Assembly: GCA_038237435.1 (NCBI GenBank)
Contig: JBBRYT010000001.1
Span: 310,001 to 374,000 of the forward strand
Source: JACCTI01 sp038237435
Lineage (GTDB): Bacteria; Verrucomicrobiota; Verrucomicrobiia; Chthoniobacterales; UBA10450
Reading direction: 5' to 3'
DNA: 64,000 bases
Shown here: positions 34,587 to 42,893 of the stretch, piece after piece
How positions within the stretch are numbered: position 1 is the stretch's first letter
How the letters are laid out: the number at the start of each line of letters is the position of its first letter
Program-made: the position numbers and the translations under genes
The notes under the pieces: model-generated
What the model was told of the DNA's origin: nothing
Database searches by the model: none
Seen by the model: only the letters and a program-made list of their open reading frames with translations

Positions 34587-36545
34587 TCATCGCCGTTGCG
34601 GGAGGAGCCGGGCTTTCACGTCATCGGAAAGCGATGAATTTGCGATCCAGGCGGAAGCGCGATTGGCATCCGTTTTCAACCACGCGCTCGCGATCGATTC
34701 CATCTGGCTATTGCGCGTGCCTTCATTCGCGATCGTCTCCGCCCATTGCGCCGCGGTTTGCGGATCGGTCGTAACGACGCGCCGCGTGTAAGCTGCGACT
34801 GCCGCATCGCGCGATGCGCCGGCGGGCAAAGTCCCAAGCCAGGCGCCGGCAGCGTAAGGATCGTTTTGCGACCAGCGATTGATCAAACTATCGAAAGCGC
34901 GCTCGCGATTTTTTCCCTCGGAAAAATTTGAGGCCCAGGCGCTGGCGGCTTTCGGATCTTCGCCGGCCCATTGCCAGGCGATGGCGGCAGCGGCGCTGCT
35001 TTGCGATTCGCCGGGCGACATCTGCGTGATAATACGGGCTGCTTCGCGCGGATCGGATTCCGCCACAACCGCGACAATTCCCGGTAAAACGACATCGCGT
35101 CCGCTCTTCTCCGACAAACTGTTCGCCCAACGCAAGGCCGCCTGCGGATCGTTCCGCGCCCATTGCCGCGAAACATTTTCCAGCAAAGTTTTTCGTCCGT
35201 CGGCTTCACTTGCGCGTGCGGCAAAATCGGCCGCCGCTTGCGGATCGGCGTCACTCCATTGCGAAATAATATTATTGAAAGCGTTTTGTCTGGCCTGGCC
35301 GCTGGGGAGTTTTTGCGCCCACGTCACTGCGCTTTGGATATCGCTGCTGGCTAATTGGACCGCGACCGCGCTCGTCACGTCTTCCTGGATTTTGCCGGGC
35401 GGCAGCGTCGCGACGTATTCGGCCGCGGCGGCCGGCTCTGATTGCACCCAACTCGTTAGGGCAAATCGCACCGCATTGCGTTGCCCATCGCCTTCGGGTA
35501 ATTGCTGCGCCCAATTGAGCGCGGCGCGCGGATCGGTCAGCGCCCATTGCCGCGCAATATTTCCGACTGATTGATCGCGGACCGATCCTTGCGGTAATTC
35601 ATTGATAATAGTGGCGACACGCGGTGCATCTTTGTTCGCCCAACTGGTGAGGATATTTTGCAGCGCATTGTTGCGACCCTGGCCTGCCGGTAAATTATTC
35701 GCCCAGGCAAAAGCAGCTTCCGGATCCTGGCTGGCCCAATTCGATCCGATCACTTGAATGGCCGCATCGCGATTCGAGCCCGGTGGAAGTTGTGTGGCCC
35801 GCTCGGCGGCGGTCACGGGATCGGACGCGGTCCATTTGCTGAAGATCGGCCAGTAAAGACTTTGGCGCTGACGACCGGCGGGAAGTGTTTGCAAAAAATT
35901 CAGCGCAGCCTGCGGATCTTTGTCGGCTAAAGCCGAGACAATGGTTTGCATGGCCTGGTCGCGTTGCGGACCGAGCGGAAGTTGTTGCGCCCAGGCGGTC
36001 GCGGCGCCGGTGTCGCGTTCCGCCCAACCAGCGACTGCACTCGTGGTCGCCCAATTGCGCGATTGGCCCACGGGCAATGCCTGGGCGTAGGCGATCGCAC
36101 CTTGCGGATCGAATTCCGACCAACGCCCGACGACTAAGGAAAGCAACATGCTTTTTTCCTGCGGTTTCTGCAGCGTCTCCACAAAACCCAAAACTTCGCG
36201 CACATTTTTCTGGTCGATCGCGTCGGCCAGCTTGCTAAAGGTCGCGTAAGTTTTGCGACCGGTCGGACGCCCGAGCTCAGCTTTCATTCGGCTGATGATG
36301 TCGCCGGAATTATCCGACGTTTGGGTTTCGGCCGTTTCTGTTTGGACGATTGCACCTGGAGTTTGTTTTGGAATCGGCGTGTGGACGACGATCGGAGTCG
36401 ATGAAGGAAGCGCAGCGGTTGCCGATAACGACAACGCTCTGGAAGTTTGTCCTTTCAATACAGTTTGGCGGCCAATGGCGATGCCGGTGAAAAGCGCGAC
36501 GACCGTCAGACAGATCGGAAGAAGAAATCGCTTCATTTCATTCAT
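34587..36545 (-). CDS. Exported W-x-DP repeat protein
   Basis: A 652-residue protein with an N-terminal signal anchor (about 5-27) and a Thr/Pro linker. About 15 tandem repeats of about 33 residues follow, with consensus W-x3-DP-x-AA-x3-A-x2-LP-x-G-x2-R-x2-A; the clearest are WAERDTGAATAWAQQLPLG and WASQDPEAAFAWANNLPAG. Each unit looks like a helix pair, so the whole is probably an alpha-solenoid in the periplasm or on the surface. I do not know a characterised function. An ATG three codons downstream is an alternative start. Confidence 0.7.
   Translation of the reverse strand: MNEMKRFLLPICLTVVALFTGIAIGRQTVLKGQTSRALSLSATAALPSSTPIVVHTPIPKQTPGAIVQTETAETQTSDNSGDIISRMKAELGRPTGRKTYATFSKLADAIDQKNVREVLGFVETLQKPQEKSMLLSLVVGRWSEFDPQGAIAYAQALPVGQSRNWATTSAVAGWAERDTGAATAWAQQLPLGPQRDQAMQTIVSALADKDPQAALNFLQTLPAGRQRQSLYWPIFSKWTASDPVTAAERATQLPPGSNRDAAIQVIGSNWASQDPEAAFAWANNLPAGQGRNNALQNILTSWANKDAPRVATIINELPQGSVRDQSVGNIARQWALTDPRAALNWAQQLPEGDGQRNAVRFALTSWVQSEPAAAAEYVATLPPGKIQEDVTSAVAVQLASSDIQSAVTWAQKLPSGQARQNAFNNIISQWSDADPQAAADFAARASEADGRKTLLENVSRQWARNDPQAALRWANSLSEKSGRDVVLPGIVAVVAESDPREAARIITQMSPGESQSSAAAAIAWQWAGEDPKAASAWASNFSEGKNRERAFDSLINRWSQNDPYAAGAWLGTLPAGASRDAAVAAYTRRVVTTDPQTAAQWAETIANEGTRNSQMESIASAWLKTDANRASAWIANSSLSDDVKARLLPQRR
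35451..35460 (-). repeat. Dispersed 10-mer CCTAACGAGT
   Basis: Exact copy read as LTS inside one unit of the W-x-DP repeat protein, where neighbouring units have other residues. Confidence 0.9.
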
Positions 36546-36600
36546 ATAAGCTCAAGACTGGTTTATGTTCAAGTGATCGTATCTCTGTATGAACGCGATT

Positions 36601-38583
36601 CTAAATAATTTTCACCGGACAACTCGGCAACGCTCGCAAAAACGCGCGCCCGTACGGTTTGGTCACGATGCGGTTGTCGAGAATGACGACGATGCCTTTG
36701 TCGCTTTTGGTTCGGATCAAACGCCCGACGCCTTGGCGGAATTTCAGGATTGCTTCCGGTAATGAATATTCGGTGAAGGCATCGCCGCCGCGCGCTTCGA
36801 TCAATTCCAATTTCGCTTCGATCAGCGGATGATCCGGCACCGCGAAAGGCAGCCGCGTGATGATGACATTGGAAAGCGCGTCGCCCGGCACATCGACGCC
36901 CATCCAAAAACTGTCGGTGCCGAAAAGCACACTTCGCTCGGTCGACTTAAATTGCTCGAGAAGTTTCCCGCGCGGGACGCTCTGACCTTGCACGAGCAAA
37001 TTCATTCCGTTTTTTTCGAAGAACGATTGCATTTCGCCGGCGAGTTGCTGCATCCCGCGATAGCTGGTGAAGAGGACGAAGGCGCGGCCGTCTGTTTCCT
37101 CGACAAAATGTCCGATCCATTGCGCGAGCGCTTCGTGATAGCGAGCGTCGCGCGGGTCGGGCATTTTTTGCACGACGAAGAGCTGCATCTGTTTCTGGAA
37201 ATCAAACGGACTGCCAAGTTGCAATGGCTCCGCCCCATCCGCACCGATGCGCTGACGAAAATAGGCCAGATCTTTTTGGCCAACGGCCAGCGTTGCACTC
37301 GTTAGGCAGGAACAACAATCTTCTCTAAAAATCATCCGCCGGAGAACAGGCGCGATGTCGATCGGCGCCGCCTTCAAGGTGAGTAGCTGCGCGGCTTTCC
37401 CGGTGCGCTCGACCCAATAGACATGACCGTCGGCGCTTTGTTGCAAGAAAATCACCAGCGCATTCCGCGCGTCGCGAATGCGCCGCCCGAGTTCCTGCAT
37501 CTCGGTTTTAACGAATTCGTCATCCGTTCGTTTCACCACTTCCGCGATGCGCGCCTGCAGCGCGATCAATCGCGCGCTAATCGTATCCGGCACTAACTCC
37601 GGCTGGCGCACGCGAACCTCGCGACCTTTTTTGAATTCGGTCCGCTCGCCGATGGCGTCGAAAAATTTGTCAACGTCATCAACCAAATCTGCCGCCAGGG
37701 TCACCCCCTGCGCGTCGCGCGTAATCGTGAAAAGACCTTTGCGGGTGCGGGCGTTGTAAAGTCTTTGAATCGTGGCGCGCAGTCCGTATTGCGAAACTGA
37801 GAGACCGATCTGTCGTGAGGCGGTCTGCTCGATGGTGTGCGCTTCGTCGAAAATGATGAAGTCATTCGGGAATAAGTAACCGCTCTCCCGCTCTTCCTGT
37901 TCCTCCAATCCACCGAGCAACATGAAGAGCAGCGTGTGATTGATGACAATGACATCGGCGGCGATGAGACGTTTACGGGACTGCTGGAAAAAACAATTAC
38001 TCGTTAGGCCGCAGGTTTTGGTCGTGCAGATGTGCGCTTCGCTACAAACCTGCGCCCAAACTTTATTGTCCGGCTCAAAGCCAAGATCGCTCAGCGAGCC
38101 ATCGGTCGTTTTGGTGGCCCATTCCGCCAGCCGGACCAGCTCCGCTTGTTCGGAGGTGGTGAAAAGTTCGCCGGCCTGCTCCATCGCGCGCTGCAATCGC
38201 CGCGGACACAGGTAATTTTGCCGACCCTTCATGAGCGCGGCCGCAAACTCGACGGGCAGAATTTTTTTCAGTATCGGAACGTCTTTATAGAGAAGCTGCT
38301 CCTGCAGGTTGATCGTGTGAGTGGAGACGATGGCTTTTTTCTTTTGCTCCAACGCAAAGAGAATTGCCGGCACGAGATAGGCGATCGATTTGCCGACACC
38401 CGTGCCCGCTTCAACTACGAGATGCCGCTCTTCTTCCAAGGCACGCGCCACCGCCACCGCCATTTCCTGTTGTTGCGGGCGAAATTCGAAGTTCTTCGCC
38501 TTCGCCAGTAATCCAGTTTCCGAAAAAATCGCGCCGACCCGCTCGACGAAATCGCTCCCGAGTGTTTCTTTGAGCGCAATCAT
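36601..38583 (-). CDS. dinG: DinG/XPD-family ATP-dependent DNA helicase
   Basis: A 660-residue superfamily 2 helicase. Walker A is EAGTGVGKS and the DEAH box is IIFDEAHTIEQ. An iron-sulfur domain has four cysteines (YLCPRR, QVCSEAHICTTKTC). CLTSATLAV is motif III, and FGTDSFWMGVDVPGDAL and QGVGRLIRTKSDKG are motifs V and VI. It would unwind 5'-3' at damaged or R-loop DNA. I start it at the ATG at 38583 (MIALKETLG); the frame runs on upstream, antisense to the divergent gene. A repeat copy encodes part of the invariant LTSAT motif. Confidence 0.9.
   Translation of the reverse strand: MIALKETLGSDFVERVGAIFSETGLLAKAKNFEFRPQQQEMAVAVARALEEERHLVVEAGTGVGKSIAYLVPAILFALEQKKKAIVSTHTINLQEQLLYKDVPILKKILPVEFAAALMKGRQNYLCPRRLQRAMEQAGELFTTSEQAELVRLAEWATKTTDGSLSDLGFEPDNKVWAQVCSEAHICTTKTCGLTSNCFFQQSRKRLIAADVIVINHTLLFMLLGGLEEQEERESGYLFPNDFIIFDEAHTIEQTASRQIGLSVSQYGLRATIQRLYNARTRKGLFTITRDAQGVTLAADLVDDVDKFFDAIGERTEFKKGREVRVRQPELVPDTISARLIALQARIAEVVKRTDDEFVKTEMQELGRRIRDARNALVIFLQQSADGHVYWVERTGKAAQLLTLKAAPIDIAPVLRRMIFREDCCSCLTSATLAVGQKDLAYFRQRIGADGAEPLQLGSPFDFQKQMQLFVVQKMPDPRDARYHEALAQWIGHFVEETDGRAFVLFTSYRGMQQLAGEMQSFFEKNGMNLLVQGQSVPRGKLLEQFKSTERSVLFGTDSFWMGVDVPGDALSNVIITRLPFAVPDHPLIEAKLELIEARGGDAFTEYSLPEAILKFRQGVGRLIRTKSDKGIVVILDNRIVTKPYGRAFLRALPSCPVKII
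37307..37316 (-). repeat. Dispersed 10-mer CCTAACGAGT
   Basis: Exact copy preceded by G, read as LTS within the conserved helicase motif LTSAT. Confidence 0.9.
37999..38008 (-). repeat. Dispersed 10-mer CCTAACGAGT
   Basis: Exact copy preceded by G, read as LTS in the iron-sulfur domain of dinG. Confidence 0.9.
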
Positions 38584-38595
38584 CCGTCTGTCACT

Positions 38596-39741
38596 TTGAG
38601 ACTTCTCGATCGCTACGTCCTGCGGAATTTTCTCCAGGCTTATCTTTATTGCTCCGCCGCCTTTTTCTCCATCTGGCTCGTCTTCGATATCAGCGATAAA
38701 ATTTCCACCTTCCTCGACGAGAAAGTCGCGCTCTCGACCGTCGCCGCCTATTACTTCACGCAATTTCCGGAGATCATCGTCGTCGTCCTGCCGATCGCGC
38801 TCTTGCTCGCGTTGCTCTTTTGCCTGAGCAAGATGTCGCGCACGAACGAGATCGTTTCCATGCTGGCGAATGGCGTGAGCGTTCCGCGGCTGCTACTTCC
38901 ACTTTTCCTCATGGGACTGCTGACTGCGGCGGTCAGTGCCGCGCTCAATTACTCGCTCGCGCCGCACGCGGAACAAGCGCGTAAAGCATATTTCGAGGAC
39001 ATGCGGGCCGACGCGCGCGATCCGAGCTTGCTCGGTCAAATTTTTCGCAATCGTTCCGACAACCGCACCTGGTTCATCCAACGTTTTCGGCCGGATAGAA
39101 ACGAGTTCACCACCGTGCAGGTGCTGCAGCAGGACGCGAACGATAACATCGTGATCAACTACCTCGCGGCCAGCGGGTCGTATCTCGAACATGCGCACGA
39201 ATGGGAACTCAAACAGGTGAAAGTCGTGAAATACGACGACGCTGGGAATATCACCGACGAGCAAAACTTCGACTGGCTTCGGATGCCGCAATGGAGCGAA
39301 ACCCCGTTTCGTCTCGCGAGTTCAAATATGAAAGCGGAACTGCTCAGTTTCCCGGAGCTGCGCGAGTATCTCCATTTCAATTCCGATTTCCCGCAAGCGC
39401 TCCTCGCACCGTTCGCGACGCATTTTCAATATCGCCTCGCGCTGCCATGGACCTGTCTGGTCATCGTCTTTCTGGCCGCGCCGCTGGCGATCGGTTATTC
39501 TCGCACTGGCGTGCTTTCGAATGTCGCCTTCGCCATCGCCCTCGTGTTCTCCTTGAATTTTCTCACCCATCTTTTTCTGGCATTAGGCGAAGGCGACCGC
39601 ATCCCGCCCTGGCCCGCAGCCTGGGCACCGAATATTCTTTTCGCGGTCTTCGGATTGATTCTGCTTTATTTGCGCGCGACTAACCGCGACGTCCGCAGCC
39701 TGAATCCTTTCGCCAGTCGTCCCCCCGTTGCCGCACGATGA
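38596..39741 (+). CDS. LptF/LptG-family LPS export permease
   Basis: A 381-residue permease subunit of the LptB2FG complex that extracts lipopolysaccharide from the inner membrane. It begins with the typical LLDRYVLRNFLQAYL. Three helices precede the periplasmic beta-jellyroll (about 130-275) and three follow, with FLAAPLAIGYSRTG in helix 5. The likely start is TTG at 38596, only 12 bp from the divergent dinG start. Whether it is LptF or LptG is unclear. The next two genes overlap in series. Confidence 0.88.
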   Translation: MRLLDRYVLRNFLQAYLYCSAAFFSIWLVFDISDKISTFLDEKVALSTVAAYYFTQFPEIIVVVLPIALLLALLFCLSKMSRTNEIVSMLANGVSVPRLLLPLFLMGLLTAAVSAALNYSLAPHAEQARKAYFEDMRADARDPSLLGQIFRNRSDNRTWFIQRFRPDRNEFTTVQVLQQDANDNIVINYLAASGSYLEHAHEWELKQVKVVKYDDAGNITDEQNFDWLRMPQWSETPFRLASSNMKAELLSFPELREYLHFNSDFPQALLAPFATHFQYRLALPWTCLVIVFLAAPLAIGYSRTGVLSNVAFAIALVFSLNFLTHLFLALGEGDRIPPWPAAWAPNILFAVFGLILLYLRATNRDVRSLNPFASRPPVAAR

Positions 39742-40238
39742 ACCCGCTGGCGAATGATTGGCCGATCAAACATCGCGCAGAGGTGTGCGCGGCCACGAAT
39801 CGTCCATTCGAAGCGGGGGAAGAACTTTACACTTTGCTCTATCGCGAAGGCACCGGTTTTCGCCGTGAAGACCTGAGCGAAGAAGCGTGGGCCAAGCGCA
39901 ACGAAAACATTCAGCCGTTTTCGTTTTGGAAAACGCGCTACGAACCGCCGCCGCCGATCCCACCAGAACCGCTGGCCAAGGAAAATGCCGAGGAACTTTT
40001 GCGGCGTTTGCTGGCGGAAAATCACCAACCGAATGCCTGTTACGTGCTCGCGGTGATGCTGGAACGGAAGCGCGTCTTGAAACAAGTGAAGGCGGAAGCG
40101 ACTGAGAACGGTCGCGTGCTCATTTACGAACACGCCAAGAACGGCGACGTTTTCATCGTGCCCGATGTGCAAATGCGTCTCGATGAATTGGAATCCGTGC
40201 AAAACGAAGTCGCGCATTTGTTGAAAGGTGCCGCGTGA
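39738..40238 (+). CDS. Conserved hypothetical protein
   Basis: A 166-residue soluble protein of no family I recognise. The N-terminal part (VCAATNRPFEAGEELYTLLYREGTGFRREDLSEEAW) suggests a degenerate zinc-ribbon-like head with a single Cys. NENIQPFSFWKTRYEPPPPIPPEPL is a Pro-rich linker, and the C-terminal part is helical. It overlaps the Lpt gene upstream by 4 bp (ATGA) and dusB downstream by 4 bp (GTGA), so it belongs to that operon. Confidence 0.6.
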   Translation: MNPLANDWPIKHRAEVCAATNRPFEAGEELYTLLYREGTGFRREDLSEEAWAKRNENIQPFSFWKTRYEPPPPIPPEPLAKENAEELLRRLLAENHQPNACYVLAVMLERKRVLKQVKAEATENGRVLIYEHAKNGDVFIVPDVQMRLDELESVQNEVAHLLKGAA

Positions 40239-41239
40239 GCGCGACAAATCTTCCTTGGTTCGCTGGCGAGAATTTCCCGCTCTACCTCGCGCCGATGGCC
40301 GGTGTATCGGATAAGATTTTTCGCCAGCTTTGCAAGGAGCGCGGCGCCGATGTCCTGGTGACGGAATTCGTTTCGTCAGAAGGTGTGTTTCGTCGTAACG
40401 ATCGCACGCGCGAATATCTCGATTTCGACGAATGCGAGCGGCCACTCGGCGTTCAACTTTTCGGGGGCCACGCCGAGCACATGGCGGACGCCGCGCGCCA
40501 GGTGATCGATTGGGTACAACCCGATTTTATCGACCTGAATTTTGGTTGTCCGGTGAACAAAGTGGTCGCGAAAAATGGCGGCTCCGCCCTGCTCAAGGAT
40601 TGTCGCACCCTCGCCGCGGTCGCCGAAGCAGTCGTTAAAGCCGCGGATCCTGTTCCAGTAACGGCAAAGATTCGCATTGGCTGGGATGAAGCGTCGATCA
40701 ATGCGCCAAAAGTCGCGCAAATCTTGGAGTCGTTAGGCATCGCGGCCATCGCGGTTCACGGCCGCACCCGTGCCCAGGGATATTCCGGCGCAGCCGACTG
40801 GAAAGTAATCGGTCAAGTGGTCGAGGCCGTTCGCATTCCTGTTATCGGCAATGGCGACATCACGGGTGCGGCAGATGTCGTTAGGCGACGCGCCGAAACG
40901 GGAATTGCTGGCGTCATGATCGGTCGCGCGGCCATGAGTTCGCCCTGGATTTTCCGGCAGATCAAACACGAGCTTTCGACCGGAGAATTATTGCCGCCAC
41001 CCGATTTTTCCGAACGCTGGGCACTCATTCAGCGGCATTGCGAACTCGCGGTTCAGGAATGGAAAAACGAAGATCAAGCCATTCGCTCAATGCGCGCGCG
41101 CTTGATGGCTTATTCAAGAGGATTTCCGAGCAGCAAAGCCTTGCGCGAGAAATTTCAGCGGGTTGAGGCGTTGGCTGACATCGAGGAAATCGCGGCCGAA
41201 CATCTCGCCTCGTTGGCCGAGGACGCTGTCGTGCTGTAA
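40235..41239 (+). CDS. dusB: tRNA-dihydrouridine synthase
   Basis: A 334-residue flavoenzyme that reduces uridines in the tRNA D-loop. The FMN TIM barrel shows LAPMAGVSDKIFRQLC, VQLFGGHAE, the active-site segment DLNFGCPVNKV with the catalytic Cys, and VHGRTRAQGYSG. VIGNGDIT and GVMIGRAAMSSPWIF bind the FMN phosphate. DusB is the closest branch by these motifs. It starts with GTG. Two repeat variants (40728-40737 and 40877-40886) fall in it. Confidence 0.9.
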   Translation: MSATNLPWFAGENFPLYLAPMAGVSDKIFRQLCKERGADVLVTEFVSSEGVFRRNDRTREYLDFDECERPLGVQLFGGHAEHMADAARQVIDWVQPDFIDLNFGCPVNKVVAKNGGSALLKDCRTLAAVAEAVVKAADPVPVTAKIRIGWDEASINAPKVAQILESLGIAAIAVHGRTRAQGYSGAADWKVIGQVVEAVRIPVIGNGDITGAADVVRRRAETGIAGVMIGRAAMSSPWIFRQIKHELSTGELLPPPDFSERWALIQRHCELAVQEWKNEDQAIRSMRARLMAYSRGFPSSKALREKFQRVEALADIEEIAAEHLASLAEDAVVL

Positions 41240-41248
41240 AGTGGCTTC

Positions 41249-41629
41249 GTGTCTGCAACCGAAACCTCGCCCGCGGCGATCAATTACAAGATTGGCAATG
41301 AACGGCTGATCAAGGTCACGGACAACGCCTCGCGCAAACTCACGGGGCTGTTGCAAAAACAAGGCCGCCCGGGTGGCGCCCTGCGCGTGGCGGTGATCGG
41401 AGGCGGTTGCTCGGGGTTGCAATACAAAATGGATTTGGTCGATGGACCAGCCAACCGCGACATCATGGTGGAGTCATGCAGTGTGCGCGTGGTGGTCGAT
41501 CCGAAGAGCGCACTTTTCGTGAGCGGTTCGCTGCTCGATTTTAGCGAGGACCTGCAAAAGGGTGGATTCAAAGTAACGAATCCAAACGCAGTCGCGCATT
41601 GTTCCTGTGGCGAAAGTTTCGCCGCATGA
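41249..41629 (+). CDS. A-type iron-sulfur cluster assembly protein (IscA/ErpA/HesB family)
   Basis: A 126-residue carrier with the HesB signature. The three ligand cysteines lie in VIGGGCSGLQYKM and the C-terminal HCSCGESF. The first 20 residues are an unconserved extension, and the start is GTG. It would receive and hand on [2Fe-2S] or [4Fe-4S] clusters. The stop overlaps the next ATG (ATGA), tying it to the J-domain-like gene as in isc operons. Confidence 0.9.
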   Translation: MSATETSPAAINYKIGNERLIKVTDNASRKLTGLLQKQGRPGGALRVAVIGGGCSGLQYKMDLVDGPANRDIMVESCSVRVVVDPKSALFVSGSLLDFSEDLQKGGFKVTNPNAVAHCSCGESFAA

Positions 41630-42147
41630 CGGATTACTTCGCGCTCTTCGATCAACCGCGGCAAGCCTGGCTGGATCCGGAAAAGCTCAAAGAAATTTAC
41701 CACGCGAAAGCGCGGACATCGTCGCCCAATGCGCAGCTCAATGAGGCATACCAGGTCTTGCGCGATTCCAAGCGACGCTTGCATCACCTGCTTGCGCTTC
41801 GCGGCGACACTCCTTCGCGGGAGAACGCAAGTGTCCCGCGCGAGATTGAAGATCTTTTTCCTGCGGTTGCCGGTCTAACGAGAGAAGCAGTGCTCCTTTT
41901 GCATAAACTTTCGCAGGCCACAAACGCTTTGAGCCGATCACTGCTGAAGAACGAAATAACTGCCGTGCAGAACAAAATCGCCGAGATGCTGGCGAGAATC
42001 TCCGAATTGAAAAATACAGCACTCGTTAGGCTGCAGGCCGTCCAGGAAAACGATTCCGCACAACTGCACGCTCTTTATCTTCAATTCTCTTATCTCAATC
42101 GCTGGATCGAACAGCTGGAAGAACGACAACTCCAACTCAGCCTCTAG
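41626..42147 (+). CDS. HscB-like co-chaperone lacking the HPD motif
   Basis: A 173-residue protein resembling HscB. The N-terminal J-like domain reads YFALFDQPRQAWLDPEKLKEIYHAKA... LNEAYQVLRDSKRRLHHLLAL, followed by a C-terminal helical bundle (about 85-173) like the IscU-binding domain. At the place of the invariant His-Pro-Asp, needed to stimulate Hsp70 ATPase, the sequence is RTSSPN. It may still bind a scaffold protein but probably not activate a chaperone in the usual way. The coupling to the IscA-type gene supports a cluster role. Confidence 0.72.
   Translation: MTDYFALFDQPRQAWLDPEKLKEIYHAKARTSSPNAQLNEAYQVLRDSKRRLHHLLALRGDTPSRENASVPREIEDLFPAVAGLTREAVLLLHKLSQATNALSRSLLKNEITAVQNKIAEMLARISELKNTALVRLQAVQENDSAQLHALYLQFSYLNRWIEQLEERQLQLSL
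42021..42030 (-). repeat. Dispersed 10-mer CCTAACGAGT
   Basis: Exact minus-strand copy preceded by G, read as LVR in the HscB-like gene. Confidence 0.9.
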
Positions 42148-42153
42148 CCTTCG

Positions 42154-42167
42154 TGTTCATTTGAACT
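42154..42167. promoter_or_regulatory. Candidate LexA operator upstream of lexA
   Basis: TGTTCATTTGAACT has the palindromic form GTTC-N4-GAAC (42155-42166), 36 bp before the lexA start. The same form recurs before imuA. Confidence 0.72.
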
Positions 42168-42202
42168 TGCAACCCTTCTCTCGTTAGGCGAAAGGTTTTT
42201 GC

Positions 42203-42826
42203 GTGCTAACCGAGCGACAGGAAAGCGTCCTCCAGTTCATCCAGAACGAGCAACGCGAAAAAGGCATCACGCCCAGTACGCGTGAAATCCAAAAGCATTT
42301 TGGTTTCGCCAGTCAGACTTCCGTCATGCAGTACCTCGATGCCTTGGAGCGGAAAGGTTTTCTCGACCGGCATGCCCGGAAAGCGCGTGCGCTTATCACT
42401 CCGGTGCAGAAAGTGCGGATCACCGATATCCCGATTTACGGGCAAATTCCGGCGGGCATGGCTTCGTTCACCGAACAAACGGTGGAGGGGCATGTTTCGC
42501 TCGATAGCCAGACGGCGAATATTTCAAAAAATGCGCGCACATTTGCGCTGCGGGTGCGCGGTGATTCGATGATCAATGCGCACATTCTCGATGGCGATCT
42601 CGTAGTCATGGAAGACAAGGAAGTTCAGAGCGGCGATGTCGTGGCGGCATTGATCGACGGCGAAACATCCTTAAAGCGTTTCGTGACCGATCATGGCCGG
42701 CCGTATTTGAAAGCGGAGAATCCGATGTTTCCTGATCTGATCCCGGCGAGGGAGTTACTGGTGCAAGGAGTGATGGTGGCACTGCTCCGTAAACAAACCG
42801 CGGCGCCGCGGCGGAAACGCGGTTAA
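42203..42826 (+). CDS. lexA: LexA repressor
   Basis: A 207-residue SOS repressor. The winged helix-turn-helix spans about 1-65 (TPSTREIQKHFGF...SVMQYLDALERKGFL). The cleavage site is Ala84-Gly85 in QIPAGMAS. The Ser-Lys dyad is S122 in RGDSM and K158 in TSLKRF. It starts with GTG at 42203. RecA-triggered self-cleavage would release its own promoter and that of imuA, since both have a GTTC-N4-GAAC palindrome. Confidence 0.95.
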   Translation: MLTERQESVLQFIQNEQREKGITPSTREIQKHFGFASQTSVMQYLDALERKGFLDRHARKARALITPVQKVRITDIPIYGQIPAGMASFTEQTVEGHVSLDSQTANISKNARTFALRVRGDSMINAHILDGDLVVMEDKEVQSGDVVAALIDGETSLKRFVTDHGRPYLKAENPMFPDLIPARELLVQGVMVALLRKQTAAPRRKRG

Positions 42827-42850
42827 CTCCGAACGCTTTCGTTGTTGTTA

Positions 42851-42866
42851 ATGTTCTATTGAACAT
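42851..42866. promoter_or_regulatory. Candidate LexA operator upstream of imuA
   Basis: ATGTTCTATTGAACAT has 6-bp palindromic arms around TATT, matching the form before lexA. It lies 27 bp before the imuA GTG. Confidence 0.75.
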
Positions 42867-42893
42867 ATCAACGCTCGCTGTCATGCTGAAGAT

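Noticed and set aside
36564..36578. GTTCAAGTGATC as a LexA box before the W-x-DP gene
   Set aside because: One arm is mismatched against GTTC-N4-GAAC; a single near-match could be chance.
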